A stretch of 64,000 nt of DNA from Phenylobacterium koreense (GTDB taxonomy: Bacteria > Pseudomonadota > Alphaproteobacteria > Caulobacterales > Caulobacteraceae): NCBI RefSeq assembly GCF_040545335.1, contig NZ_JBEPLU010000001.1, forward strand, positions 992,001 through 1,056,000. The letters are read 5' to 3'. Below, in pieces: positions 35,327 to 44,178 of this stretch. The notes under the pieces were generated by a model. It saw only the letters and a program-made list of their open reading frames with translations. It was not told where the DNA came from and searched no databases. A program made the translations under genes and the position numbers. The stretch's first letter is position 1. The number at the start of each line of letters is the position of its first letter.

Positions 35327-35929
35327 ATGTCAAACGTGCGAGCCCTGGCGGAAAAGCGCGGCGTGCGAGAGCCGGGCAAGCGCATGCGCTCCCAGTTGTT
35401 GGACGCGGCGGTTGAGCTCTTCAAAGCGCAGGGACTGGCCGGCGTATCGGTCGCTGACATCGCCGCGGCGGCCGGGGCGTTCCCCAGCCAGATCACCTAT
35501 TACTTCCGCACAAAGGAGGGCCTGTTCGTCGAGGCCGCCTGCCGCGAGGTGCTCTATGTCGCCCGGCGAGCGGAGGAAGCCGCCGCCAGCGCGGCGACGG
35601 GCTCGGCCTACAACCGCAAGCTCGTGGAAACCGTCATCGGATCACCGGGCCTCGTCCTCTTCGTCGAGGCGCTGTCGCTGACCCGCAGGCGGCAGGATCT
35701 GGCCCCGCTCATCGAACGCACTTTCGATCGCCTCCACACCCAGGGCGACCGCGCCTATGCCGAGACCCGCGCCCGACGGGGCTGGTCGGGCGGCGACACC
35801 GCCACGACCGCGCGGCGGTTCTGGACGCTGGCCCTGGGCGTCGCCCTTCGCGAAGGCGCCACCGACGCCAGCGACGAGGAGGAGATCGAAGAAATGCTCG
35901 TCCTTCTTCAAACCGGCAGGAGCGCCTAA
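35327..35929 (+). CDS. TetR family transcriptional regulator
   Basis: A 200-residue regulator with a TetR helix-turn-helix (about residues 20-65: LLDAAVELFKAQGLAGVSVA, then AAGAFPSQITYYFRTKEGLF). The C-terminal ligand-binding domain is helical and poorly conserved. Its stop overlaps the ATG of the desaturase gene by one base, so the two form an operon. This arrangement is common where a TetR protein senses fatty acyl-CoA and controls a desaturase. A palindrome lies just before its start. Confidence 0.88.
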   Translation: MSNVRALAEKRGVREPGKRMRSQLLDAAVELFKAQGLAGVSVADIAAAAGAFPSQITYYFRTKEGLFVEAACREVLYVARRAEEAAASAATGSAYNRKLVETVIGSPGLVLFVEALSLTRRRQDLAPLIERTFDRLHTQGDRAYAETRARRGWSGGDTATTARRFWTLALGVALREGATDASDEEEIEEMLVLLQTGRSA

Positions 35930-36891
35930 TGGCCGTTGCGGCGCGTCTCGATCCGAAAGCTTTCTTCAGCGTCGAGGAATGGGCGCCCCTGACCGCCCGC
36001 TCGACATGGCGGGGACCGGCGATGCTCGCCCACGCGTGGGCGCTGATCATCGCTGCGGGCGCCATGGTGGTCGTCTGGCCGCTGACCCTGCCGCTGGCGG
36101 TGATGATCATCGGCGCACGCCAACTGGGGCTGGCGATCCTCATGCACGACGCCGCGCACGGCGCGCTGCACAGGAACCTGAAGCTCAACGACTGGATGGG
36201 CGAGTGGCTGACCAGCGGCGGGCTGGCGCGCTACCGACCCTATCACCTGGGACATCATCGGTACGCCCAGCAATCCGAAGACCCGGACCTCGTGCTGTCG
36301 GCGCCCTTCCCGATCACCGCGGTCTCGCTGCGCCGGAAGATCATCCGCGACCTGACCGGCCAGACCTTCTTCAAGCAACGCTTCGGGGGTTTCGTCAGTC
36401 GACTGCGCGCCCGCAAGAAGGGCGAGCCCCTGGCGCCGATCGTCCTCAACGAGATCAAGGCCAAGCGCCGCTGGCTGGGCTTCGGCCTCATCGTCACCGC
36501 GATCGGCGCGCCGTTCGGCCTCTGGTGGATCTGGCCGGTGCTGTGGGTGTTGCCGCAGGCCACCTGGCTGCCCCTGGTCACTCGGCTGCGCAACATCGCC
36601 GAGCACGCCTGCATCGCCGAGAACGAGCCCGACCCGATGCGCCAGGCCCGCACCACCAAGGCCGGCTTCATGGAGCGGCTGCTGATCGCCCCCTATTACG
36701 TGAACTATCATTGCGAGCACCACATGTTCATGCACGTGCCCTGCTACAACCTGCCCCGCGTCCATAGCGCATTGGTTCGCAAGGGCGTCGCGGGCAAGAT
36801 GCTGGTCGAGCCGGGCGGCTATCTCGCGGTGTTGCGCCAGGCGGCGTCCAAGCCCCCTGGCCTGGGACGCCTGGAACCAAGCAAACCCTAG
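35929..36891 (+). CDS. Fatty acid desaturase
   Basis: A 320-residue membrane di-iron desaturase/hydroxylase. Three histidine boxes are visible: HDAAH (residues 73-77), HxxHH with H106 and H109-H110, and HCEHHMFMH near 250. Four hydrophobic helices lie at about 35-70 and 175-210. It introduces a double bond into fatty acyl lipid chains and probably tunes membrane fluidity. It is translationally linked to the upstream TetR gene (TAATG). The exact regiospecificity is not readable; a carotenoid or sterol-like substrate cannot be excluded. Confidence 0.88.
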   Translation: MAVAARLDPKAFFSVEEWAPLTARSTWRGPAMLAHAWALIIAAGAMVVVWPLTLPLAVMIIGARQLGLAILMHDAAHGALHRNLKLNDWMGEWLTSGGLARYRPYHLGHHRYAQQSEDPDLVLSAPFPITAVSLRRKIIRDLTGQTFFKQRFGGFVSRLRARKKGEPLAPIVLNEIKAKRRWLGFGLIVTAIGAPFGLWWIWPVLWVLPQATWLPLVTRLRNIAEHACIAENEPDPMRQARTTKAGFMERLLIAPYYVNYHCEHHMFMHVPCYNLPRVHSALVRKGVAGKMLVEPGGYLAVLRQAASKPPGLGRLEPSKP

Positions 36892-36934
36892 TAATCGCCA
36901 GCGCCTTCTTGCCGCCGGCTGCGCATCCAGCCAT

Positions 36935-38275
36935 ATGGCTTTGATGGAAGAGAGCCTGTTAGCCGATGTGGTCGCCGCCGCGCTGAAGGCCGGCGCCGAT
37001 TCCGCCGAAGCCGTCAGCGCGCAACGCAGCGCGCTTGGCATCAATGTTCGCCTTGGCGAACTGGAGGAAGTCGAGCGGGAGGAGAGCCGCGACCTTGGCC
37101 TGAGGGTGTTCGTGGGCCAGCGCCAGGCGACCGTCTCGGGCTCCGATATTTCGCCCGCCGCGCGCGCCAAGCTCGTCGAGCGGGCCGTGGCCATGGCCCG
37201 GCTGGCGCCGGAAGATCCCTATGCGGGCCTCGCCCCCAAGGAGCGCCTCGCCAAAGGCCCCTTCCCCGAACTCGACCTCTACGATCCGCAGGAACCTTCG
37301 CCCGAGGCGCTGGAAGAAGTGGCGCGGGCCGCGGAGGACGCGGCGCGCGCCAACCCGAAGGTGACCAATTCCGAAGGCGGCTCGGCCTCGGCCTCCTCAT
37401 CGCACTGGCGGCTGGTGACCTCGACCGGATTTTCGGGCGTCTACCACGCCTCGGCCTTTTCGATCATGGCCTCGGTCGTGGCGGGAGACGGCGAGACCAT
37501 GGAGAGCGGCTATGACGGCCGTTCCGCCCGCTGGCGCGGCGACCTGCCCACGCCGAAGTCCATCGGCGAGGAAGCCGGCCGCCGGGCGGCCCAGCGGCTG
37601 GGCGCGCGCAAAATCGCCTCGACCACCGCGCCCGTGATCTTCGAGAACCGCATCGCCATGTCGCTGATCGGGCCGCTGATCGGAGCGATCTCCGGGCCCT
37701 CGATCGCGCGCGGCACCTCGTTCCTGAAGGACAAGCTGAACGCCCAGGTGTTCGGCAAGGGCGTCAACATCGTCGACGATCCGCACAAGGTCCGCGGCCT
37801 CGGCTCCTCACCTTTCGATGACGAGGGCGTGCAGAACCGGCGCTGGTCGCTCATCGAGGACGGCGTGCTGACCACCTGGCTGATGAACTCGGCCTCGGCG
37901 CGGCAACTGAGCCTGGAGACCACTGGGCACGCCTCTCGCGGCCTTGCCGGCGCGCCGGGGGTCTCGACGACCAATCTGACGCTCCAGCCCGGCGCCAAGA
38001 GCCAGGCCGAACTGATCGCCGACGCCGGCAAGGGGCTGTTGATCACCTCGATGTTCGGCCCGTCCCTGAACGGCAACACCGGCGACTGGTCGGTGGGCTG
38101 CGCGGGCTTCTGGTTCGAGAACGGCGAACTTGCCTACCCGGTGACCGAGATCACCGTCGCCGGCAACCTGGTCGACATGTACGGCAGGCTCATCCCCGGC
38201 TCCGACCTGGAGATCCGCGGCTCGGCCAACGCCCCGTCGCTGCTGATCGACGGACTGGCGATCGCCGGACGCTGA
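36935..38275 (+). CDS. pmbA: Metalloprotease-related protein PmbA (TldE)
   Basis: A 446-residue member of the TldD/PmbA family, which acts with TldD as a heterodimeric protease on peptide antibiotics and other unfolded peptides. Family-typical stretches are GADSAEAVSAQR at the N-terminus, RGLGSSPFDDEG (about 287) and GHASRGLAGAPGVSTTNL (about 330). PmbA lacks the HExxxH motif of TldD, and none is seen here, so it is the non-catalytic partner. The tldD partner is not in this window. The stop TGA overlaps the next ATG by one base. Confidence 0.9.
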   Translation: MALMEESLLADVVAAALKAGADSAEAVSAQRSALGINVRLGELEEVEREESRDLGLRVFVGQRQATVSGSDISPAARAKLVERAVAMARLAPEDPYAGLAPKERLAKGPFPELDLYDPQEPSPEALEEVARAAEDAARANPKVTNSEGGSASASSSHWRLVTSTGFSGVYHASAFSIMASVVAGDGETMESGYDGRSARWRGDLPTPKSIGEEAGRRAAQRLGARKIASTTAPVIFENRIAMSLIGPLIGAISGPSIARGTSFLKDKLNAQVFGKGVNIVDDPHKVRGLGSSPFDDEGVQNRRWSLIEDGVLTTWLMNSASARQLSLETTGHASRGLAGAPGVSTTNLTLQPGAKSQAELIADAGKGLLITSMFGPSLNGNTGDWSVGCAGFWFENGELAYPVTEITVAGNLVDMYGRLIPGSDLEIRGSANAPSLLIDGLAIAGR

Positions 38276-39069
38276 TGACGGAAGCCGCCGAGGACCTGAA
38301 ACTGATCACCGAGGCGGCGAAGGAGGCTGGCCGCCTGGCCATGCAACTGCGGGAGGCGGGCCTGGAGACAACCTTCAAGGAAGGCGACTCCCCAGTGACC
38401 AACGCGGACTTGGCCACGGACGCCCTGATCAAGGCGAGGCTGACCAGCGCCCGCCCGGGCTATGGCTGGCTCTCGGAGGAGACACCCGACGATCCGGCGC
38501 GTCGGACCCGCAGGCGGCTGTTCGTGGTCGATCCCATCGACGGCACGCGGGCCTTCATCAAGACGCGGCCCTGGTGGGCGGTGTCGGTGGCGGTCGTCGA
38601 AGAGGGCCTGCCGCTGGCTGGCGTGGTCTACGCGCCCGATCTGGACGAGACCTTCCAGGCCGTGGCGGGCGGCGGCGCCACGCTGAACGGCGCCCCGATC
38701 CAGGCTGGCGAACGCGACGTGATCGAGGGCTGCGGCATGGTCGGTGATGCAAGGATGTTCACGCATCCGGCCTGGCCCACGCCCTGGCCGGAAATGCGGA
38801 TCGAGGCCCGCAACTCCACCGCCTATCGCATGTGCGTGGTGGCCTCGGGCGCCTTCGACGCAACCCTCGCCCTGGTTCCGAAGTTCGACTGGGACCTGGC
38901 CGCCGCGGACCTGATCGCCCGCGAGGCCGGCGCCTATGTGGGCGATCATCTCGGCCGCCCATTCCTGTACAATGGCGTTAAACCGTCACAGCCTAGTCTT
39001 GTTTGTGCGGGGCCGCGCCTCGCCCCATTGATCCTTGAGCGCGCCCGGCATATCGCACTACCAAATTGA
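38275..39069 (+). CDS. Inositol monophosphatase family, CysQ-like 3'(2'),5'-bisphosphate nucleotidase
   Basis: A 264-residue lithium-sensitive phosphatase family member. Metal-binding motifs are DPIDGT (residues 86-91) and WDLAAADLIAREAG (about 205-218); EGDSPVTNAD (about 36-45) gives the first metal site. CysQ removes the 3'-phosphate from PAP made by sulfate assimilation; other members act on inositol phosphates. Translationally linked to pmbA. A DUF4170 gene follows 17 bases later and may be co-expressed. Substrate assignment is probable rather than certain. Confidence 0.85.
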   Translation: MTEAAEDLKLITEAAKEAGRLAMQLREAGLETTFKEGDSPVTNADLATDALIKARLTSARPGYGWLSEETPDDPARRTRRRLFVVDPIDGTRAFIKTRPWWAVSVAVVEEGLPLAGVVYAPDLDETFQAVAGGGATLNGAPIQAGERDVIEGCGMVGDARMFTHPAWPTPWPEMRIEARNSTAYRMCVVASGAFDATLALVPKFDWDLAAADLIAREAGAYVGDHLGRPFLYNGVKPSQPSLVCAGPRLAPLILERARHIALPN

Positions 39070-39086
39070 CCAGTTTGGGAAAGACC

Positions 39087-39323
39087 ATGCCCGAAAAGCA
39101 GCTTCTGCACCTCGTGATCGGCGGAGAACTCGACGATCTAGAGCACAATAGGTTCCGCGACCTGTCGAAGATCGACCTGGTCGGCGCCTATGCCAGCCAC
39201 GACGAGGCGCTCGCCGCCTGGCGCCGCAAGGCGCAGGAGACCGTGGACAACGCGCTGATGCGCTATTTCATCATTCACGCGCACAAGCTGCTGGATCCGG
39301 AAAAGGACCCGCAGCAGGACTAA
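39087..39323 (+). CDS. DUF4170 domain protein
   Basis: A 78-residue cytoplasmic protein of a small alphaproteobacterial family (QLLHLVIGGEL at the start, DALMRYFIIHAHKLLDP-like end). No catalytic motif is apparent. ATG at 39087 is preferred to the upstream TTG at 39066, which overlaps the phosphatase stop, because a GGGAAAG element lies just before it. In related genomes it sits next to the CysQ-like gene and lipid A genes. The function is unknown. Confidence 0.8.
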   Translation: MPEKQLLHLVIGGELDDLEHNRFRDLSKIDLVGAYASHDEALAAWRRKAQETVDNALMRYFIIHAHKLLDPEKDPQQD

Positions 39324-39337
39324 GACGTCCCTTTGAC

Positions 39338-39358
39338 GGCCCCCGCCCGGCGGGGGCC
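39338..39358. terminator. Hairpin between the DUF4170 and phosphatase genes
   Basis: A perfect 9-bp stem (GGCCCCCGC and GCGGGGGCC) with a 3-base loop lies between convergent stops. There is no T tract. It probably blocks read-through in both directions. Confidence 0.6.
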
Positions 39359-39368
39359 TCCCCCGAGG

Positions 39369-40049
39369 CTACTCCCGCCTGAGAACGCCCTCGGTGAGCA
39401 GCCGCCCCCACATCTGGGCGCGGAAGTCGGCCTTGATGGCGGCGGGATCGTAGGCGTCGCTATCGACCCACTCCAGGAAATCCTGTCCCTTCGGCTCCCC
39501 CTCGGTGAGGTAGCGCTCGAAGGTGTAGTCCAGGACCCCGGTCTTGCCCTGCTTCACATGCAGGTAGCGGATGTGCAGTTGGTCCAGCGCCTCGCGGATC
39601 GGCAGTCCCTTGCGGAAGTGCATGTAGAAAACGCTCATGATGCCGGCGCGGTCCGCGCCTGACTTGCAGTGCATCAGGGCTGGATACTCGATCGTCTCGA
39701 ACAGCTCCTTGGCGCCGTGCACGCGCACGCGGCTAGGCACTTCGCGCGAGGTGATGGTGAAATCGACCATCTTCAGTCCCAAGCGTTCGCAGGCGTCCTT
39801 CTCCAGCGCGTAGAAGCTGGCGTCGAACCCGCCGCGGAGGTTGACGATGGTCCTGATCCCGCGCCGCTTCCACTCGGCGAGCTGGTGAGGCCAGGGCTGG
39901 TTGGCCCGGACCAGTTCGTCGCTGATCCAGTGCGCGTTGGAAAAACCGAGCCGCAGATAGGCGTGGTCCTTCCAGAGGTAATCCAGATAGGTCGAGACCC
40001 GCCCGGAGGACGTGGTGAGATCGAATCCGGCCAAGGGCGCTTCCTGCAT
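39369..40049 (-). CDS. Tyrosine/dual-specificity phosphatase family protein
   Basis: A 226-residue protein with the PTP signature HCKSGADRAG; the catalytic Cys is C128 and the P-loop Arg R134. NLRGGFDASFY at residues 70-80 is typical of this small PTP group. There is no signal peptide or membrane segment. Such phosphatases beside msbA-like and lipid A genes sometimes dephosphorylate lipid or protein substrates, so the role here is open. A small exported protein lies upstream on the same strand, and an MsbA-like exporter begins about 600 bases away on the other strand. Confidence 0.8.
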   Translation of the reverse strand: MQEAPLAGFDLTTSSGRVSTYLDYLWKDHAYLRLGFSNAHWISDELVRANQPWPHQLAEWKRRGIRTIVNLRGGFDASFYALEKDACERLGLKMVDFTITSREVPSRVRVHGAKELFETIEYPALMHCKSGADRAGIMSVFYMHFRKGLPIREALDQLHIRYLHVKQGKTGVLDYTFERYLTEGEPKGQDFLEWVDSDAYDPAAIKADFRAQMWGRLLTEGVLRRE

Positions 40050-40105
40050 GGGCGGCTAGATAGGTTGTTTGCCAGGGCGGCGGAAGTTGGGCGCGAGGCC
40101 AGGCC

Positions 40106-40528
40106 CTAGTCCGCGGGCTTGAGCACGGCCGTGAAGCCCGCGACCTTGCCGGAACTGGGCGTTAGGGCGCAGGTGAAGGTGAAGTCCCTCCATTTTTCGC
40201 CCGAGCGGACGCTGCCGCTGCCGGTCAGGCTGCGGGCGCTGACCAGGGTGAGCGTGGCCGGATCGCTGGTTCCGAGAAAGACGCGGTCCGCCTCAGGGAT
40301 CTGTCGGCGAAGCGACGGCAGGGCGGCAGGGCGGCAAATGACCTCGGCGACCTTCTTGGCGTTGCTCCAGCCGGACGCCAGGCTGCGCTCCTCCGGCCGC
40401 TTCAGGGCGGCTATGGCCTGGCTGATCTTGGCGTTCTGGGCGGGCGACAGCGCCGGCTCGGCCGCCGGTGGCGGCGCAGGCGCGGTGGCCGCGGCGCTCA
40501 TCAGCAAGGCGATCGCGACAAGTCGCAT
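40106..40528 (-). CDS. Small exported protein of unknown function
   Basis: A 140-residue protein from ATG at 40526-40528 with a signal peptide (VAIALLMSAAATAPA). The mature part has two cysteines (about 65 and 120) that could form a disulfide, in a globular segment with ICRPAAL and GEKWRDFTFTC. This resembles DUF930-type periplasmic proteins, but the match is not firm. Upstream on the minus strand there is a short intergenic gap to the divergent MsbA-like gene. Probably periplasmic. Confidence 0.6.
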   Translation of the reverse strand: MRLVAIALLMSAAATAPAPPPAAEPALSPAQNAKISQAIAALKRPEERSLASGWSNAKKVAEVICRPAALPSLRRQIPEADRVFLGTSDPATLTLVSARSLTGSGSVRSGEKWRDFTFTCALTPSSGKVAGFTAVLKPAD

Positions 40529-40654
40529 GACGAAGTCCTCCGGTTCAGGCGGGCCTTCCCACAGCCCAGCCAAGCCGACACCATATTCCGGCCGCGGCCA
40601 GGGCCAAAGACGACTTCTTGACTTCCCCGCGCCGACAGCCGACCCCAAGGAGCC

Positions 40655-42427
40655 ATGAGCGAGCCCGCAGACCTCCCCACCCGCGCTGTCGCCGCGCGGA
40701 TCGCGCGAACCTACATGGCCCCGCGCTGGAAGGGCTGGACGATCGCCATGATCGCCGCCGTCGCGGTCGCCTATCTGAGCGCCAATCTGATCCAGATCCT
40801 CGAGCCGGCCATCAATGACCTGTTGGTCAACCACAAGCCCGGCACGCTGCTGTCCGTGCCGCTGACCATCGCTGGCTTGGCGATCGCTCGCGGTCTGGCC
40901 CAGGTCATCCAGGCCAGCCAAGTCAACCGCATCGGCAACGAGGTCGTCGGCCAGGTCCAGGTGCAACTGTTCGGCAAGCTGGTCAGGGCCGACCTGGCGC
41001 GCCTGCGCTCGGCGCACACCGGCTCGTTTGTCTCCTCGGTGCTCTATGACGCAGGCCTGATCCGTGAGGCGGCCACGGCGGGCATCATCAACTACACTCA
41101 GCACCTGCTGACGGTGATCGGCGCGATCGTGGTCATGGTCGGAAACGACCTGATGCTGTCCCTGACCCTGGTGGTGGCTGCGCCGCTCTCGACCTGGGTG
41201 ATGCGCCGGTTCTCCAAGCGGACGGTGAAGGCGACCAAGGGCGCCATGGCCGAGACCTCGGCGCTTTCCACGGCGATCATGGAAAGCCTGGATGGCGTGC
41301 GCGTCGTGAAGATCGACAATCGCGAGGCCTATGAGGAGGCGCGTGTGGCCGAGGTGGTCAAGCGCCGCCAGCGGTTCCTGGTGAAGGGCGCCAACGCCCG
41401 CGCCCGCGCCGCGCCGGCCACCGAAACGCTGATGACCGTGATCACCGCCGCGGTGATCGCCTACGCCGGCTGGCGCTCGCAGTCAGGCGGAATGAACGTC
41501 GGCGCCTTCGTCGCCTTCATCGGAGCTCTTGGCCTGGCTTCGCAGTCGCTGCGGCAACTGGCCAATCTGCAGACAGTGATGGCGGAGGGCCTATCGGCCG
41601 CCCGCCGCCTGTTCGCGGCGCTCGATGTGGAGCCGGAGGTCCGCGAGCGGCCGGGCGCGAAGGCGCTGACGATCGGCGATGGCGTGATCCGCTTCGAGGA
41701 CGTCGGCTTCGCTTATCGGGCCGAGGACCGACCGGCCCTGCGCGGAGTCGATCTGGAGGTCCGCCGCGGCGAGACGGTCGCCCTGGTCGGCCCGTCCGGA
41801 GGCGGCAAGACCACTATCCTGAACCTCATACCGCGCTTCTACGACACCAGCAGCGGCAAGCTGACCATCGACGGGACGGACGTGCGCGACGTGACCCTCG
41901 CCTCCCTGCGCGATCACGTGGCGCTGGTGACGCAGGAGCCGTTCCTGTTCGACGACACCATCCGCGCCAACATCTCCTATGCACGCCCCGACGCCACCGA
42001 GGCGCAGATCATCGAGGCCGCCAAAGCCGCGGCCGCCCACGACTTCGTCAGCGCCCTTCCGAGCGGCTACGACACCATCGTCGGCGAGGCCGGCGCGCGG
42101 CTGTCCGGAGGTCAGCGCCAGCGGATCGCCATCGCACGGGCCTTCCTGAAGGACGCCCCCATCCTGCTTCTCGACGAAGCCACCAGCGCGCTCGACACCG
42201 AGAGCGAGCAACAGGTGCAGGCGGCGCTGTCGCGCCTGATGGCCGGCCGGGCGACGATCCTGATCGCCCACCGCCTGTCCACCGTTCGCGGCGCCGACCG
42301 CATCTATGTCATCGAAAAGGGCCAGGTGGTGGAACAGGGTGACCATGCCAGCCTCATGAAGAAGCGCGGCGGCCTCTACGCCCGCCTCGCCAGGAGCCAG
42401 GACCTGGACGCGGAGCCCGCCGCGTGA
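40655..42427 (+). CDS. MsbA-like ABC exporter, probable lipid A flippase
   Basis: A 590-residue half-exporter with an N-terminal six-helix membrane domain (about 30-320) and an ATPase domain (about 345-580) with Walker A GPSGGGKTT, signature LSGGQRQR and Walker B ILLLDEATSALD. Its stop overlaps the DUF374 acyltransferase gene (ATGA-type overlap), and waaA and lpxK follow. This strongly suggests the MsbA role of flipping lipid A core across the inner membrane. It lacks the degenerate-site features of heterodimeric exporters, so it is probably a homodimer. Confidence 0.88.
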   Translation: MSEPADLPTRAVAARIARTYMAPRWKGWTIAMIAAVAVAYLSANLIQILEPAINDLLVNHKPGTLLSVPLTIAGLAIARGLAQVIQASQVNRIGNEVVGQVQVQLFGKLVRADLARLRSAHTGSFVSSVLYDAGLIREAATAGIINYTQHLLTVIGAIVVMVGNDLMLSLTLVVAAPLSTWVMRRFSKRTVKATKGAMAETSALSTAIMESLDGVRVVKIDNREAYEEARVAEVVKRRQRFLVKGANARARAAPATETLMTVITAAVIAYAGWRSQSGGMNVGAFVAFIGALGLASQSLRQLANLQTVMAEGLSAARRLFAALDVEPEVRERPGAKALTIGDGVIRFEDVGFAYRAEDRPALRGVDLEVRRGETVALVGPSGGGKTTILNLIPRFYDTSSGKLTIDGTDVRDVTLASLRDHVALVTQEPFLFDDTIRANISYARPDATEAQIIEAAKAAAAHDFVSALPSGYDTIVGEAGARLSGGQRQRIAIARAFLKDAPILLLDEATSALDTESEQQVQAALSRLMAGRATILIAHRLSTVRGADRIYVIEKGQVVEQGDHASLMKKRGGLYARLARSQDLDAEPAA

Positions 42428-43125
42428 AGAAGGTTCTGCGTCACCCGGGCGTCCAGGCGTTCCTCGGCTGGGTGCTCTATCTCCATCTGATCGTCACCCT
42501 GCGGAGCCGCCGCTGGGTCCACGACAACCTGGAATGCGTGGAGCCCGTGCTGAGCGACGGCAAGCCGGCCATCGGCCTTTTCTGGCATGGCGGCATTCCC
42601 CTGTGCCTGGGGCTGGCGCCCGTCTGGTGGCGACGGGACAAGGTTCGCTGCATGGTCTCGCCCTCGGCCGACGGCGAGTTCATCGCCCAGGCCCTGTCGC
42701 GGGCGGGCTTTCCGGCCATCCGGACCTCGTCCGCCAAGAAGGGCGACACCGCCAAGGCTCGCGCCGCCGTCGCGGCCATCCGCGAGGCGATCGGCTGGGT
42801 CGGCCAAGGCGGGGTTCTGATCGTCACGCCCGACGGGCCGCGCGGACCGGCCGAAGTGATCGCCCCCGGCTCGCTGCAGATCGCCAAGAAGACCGGGGCG
42901 CCGATCTATCTGATGGGCCTGGCCGTCTCGCCGGCGATCGAGCTCGACACCTGGGACAGGGTGACCTTCGCCTGGCCGTTCGGACGCGGAGCCACCGCAT
43001 GGGACGGGCCGTTCTATGTTCCGCCGGACGCCAACGAGGCGACGATGACCGCGCTGATCCAGGATCTGTCCGCGAAGCTGACGGCGACGACCCAACGCGC
43101 CAAGGCCCTGGCCTCGCGCCGTTGA
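42424..43125 (+). CDS. DUF374 lysophospholipid acyltransferase-like protein
   Basis: A 233-residue membrane-associated protein of the DUF374 family in the LPLAT superfamily. Visible stretches are GLFWHGGIPL near the start, VSPSADGEFIAQAL (about 77) and PDGPRGPAEVIAPG (about 138-151). The usual HxxxxD acyltransferase motif is replaced by WHGGIP, as is typical of the family. An N-terminal hydrophobic segment anchors it. It is in the lipid A operon and is inferred to act on lipid A or Kdo lipid, though the reaction is not defined. Confidence 0.82.
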   Translation: MKKVLRHPGVQAFLGWVLYLHLIVTLRSRRWVHDNLECVEPVLSDGKPAIGLFWHGGIPLCLGLAPVWWRRDKVRCMVSPSADGEFIAQALSRAGFPAIRTSSAKKGDTAKARAAVAAIREAIGWVGQGGVLIVTPDGPRGPAEVIAPGSLQIAKKTGAPIYLMGLAVSPAIELDTWDRVTFAWPFGRGATAWDGPFYVPPDANEATMTALIQDLSAKLTATTQRAKALASRR

Positions 43126-43155
43126 TCCTCGCCGGTTTGGGTGACACATAAGGCC

Positions 43156-44175
43156 ATGGCCCACGACCATCACGCGCATCGACATCACGATCATTCTCAT
43201 GATCACGACCATGATCATGCGCACCATGACCATGATCACGGACACTCGCACGGGCGTCATGACCACGGCCATTCGCATGGCCCCGGCGGCCATAGCCATG
43301 CCCCCAAGGACTTCGGCCGCGCCTTCGCCATCGGCGTCGGGTTGAACTTCGCCTTCGTGCTGGCCGAGGCCGGCGCGGGCCTCTGGTCGGGATCGCTGGC
43401 TCTGCTGGCCGACGCCGGCCACAACCTCTCCGACGTACTCAGCCTGTTGCTGGCCTGGGGCGCGACCATCCTCGCCAAGAGCGCGCCGACCGCCAGACGC
43501 ACCTACGGCCTGCGCAAGGCGACGGTCCTCGCCTCCCTGGCCAACGCCGTGATGCTGCTGGTGGCGGTGGGGGTGATCGTTTCCGAGGCGCTCCACCGGT
43601 TCACCGAACCGACGCCCATCGCGACCTGGCCGGTGATGGCCGTGGCTGGCATCGGTGTGGTGATCAACACCGCGACCGCCCTGATGTTCATGAGGGGCCA
43701 TGAGGATCTCAATATCCGCGGCGCCTTCCTGCATATGGCGGCCGACGCGGCGGTCTCGCTCGCCGTCGTGGTCGGGGCCGGGCTGATCGCCTTCACCTCG
43801 CTCTACTGGATCGACCCGGCGCTGAGCCTGCTGATCGCCGCGGTGATCGTCATCGGCACCTGGGCCTTGCTGCGAGATTCGGTGAATCTCGCGCTCGACG
43901 CCGCGCCGCGCGGCATCGACGTCGAGGCCGTTCGCGCCTGGCTGGTGAGCCGCCCTGGGGTGACCGAGGTCCATGACCTCCACGTGTGGGCCATGAGCAC
44001 CACCGAGACCGCCCTGACGGTTCACCTGACCCGTCCGGACAATCCCGACAGTGACGAGTTCCTGCACTCGACCTGCGAGGGCCTGGCCGGCAAGTTCGGG
44101 ATCGGCCATTCCACGCTGCAGGTCGAAACCGGACACTCCGAAGCCTGCCGCCTGGCCAGCGTGCACGCGATCTGA
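43156..44175 (+). CDS. Cation diffusion facilitator, His-rich N-terminus (Zn2+/Co2+ efflux)
   Basis: A CDF transporter of about 339 residues. The first about 50 residues contain about 23 histidines in HD/HG repeats, a metal-binding leader. Six membrane helices follow; the Zn-site motifs LADAGHNLSD (about 88) and HMAADAAVSL (about 198) are in helices 2 and 5. The C-terminal cytoplasmic domain has EVHDLHVWAMS. It exports Zn2+ or related divalent cations. ATG at 43156 is used; GTG at 43141 adds five residues. It lies in a lipid A operon between DUF374 and waaA. Confidence 0.9.
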   Translation: MAHDHHAHRHHDHSHDHDHDHAHHDHDHGHSHGRHDHGHSHGPGGHSHAPKDFGRAFAIGVGLNFAFVLAEAGAGLWSGSLALLADAGHNLSDVLSLLLAWGATILAKSAPTARRTYGLRKATVLASLANAVMLLVAVGVIVSEALHRFTEPTPIATWPVMAVAGIGVVINTATALMFMRGHEDLNIRGAFLHMAADAAVSLAVVVGAGLIAFTSLYWIDPALSLLIAAVIVIGTWALLRDSVNLALDAAPRGIDVEAVRAWLVSRPGVTEVHDLHVWAMSTTETALTVHLTRPDNPDSDEFLHSTCEGLAGKFGIGHSTLQVETGHSEACRLASVHAI

Positions 44176-44178
44176 CCT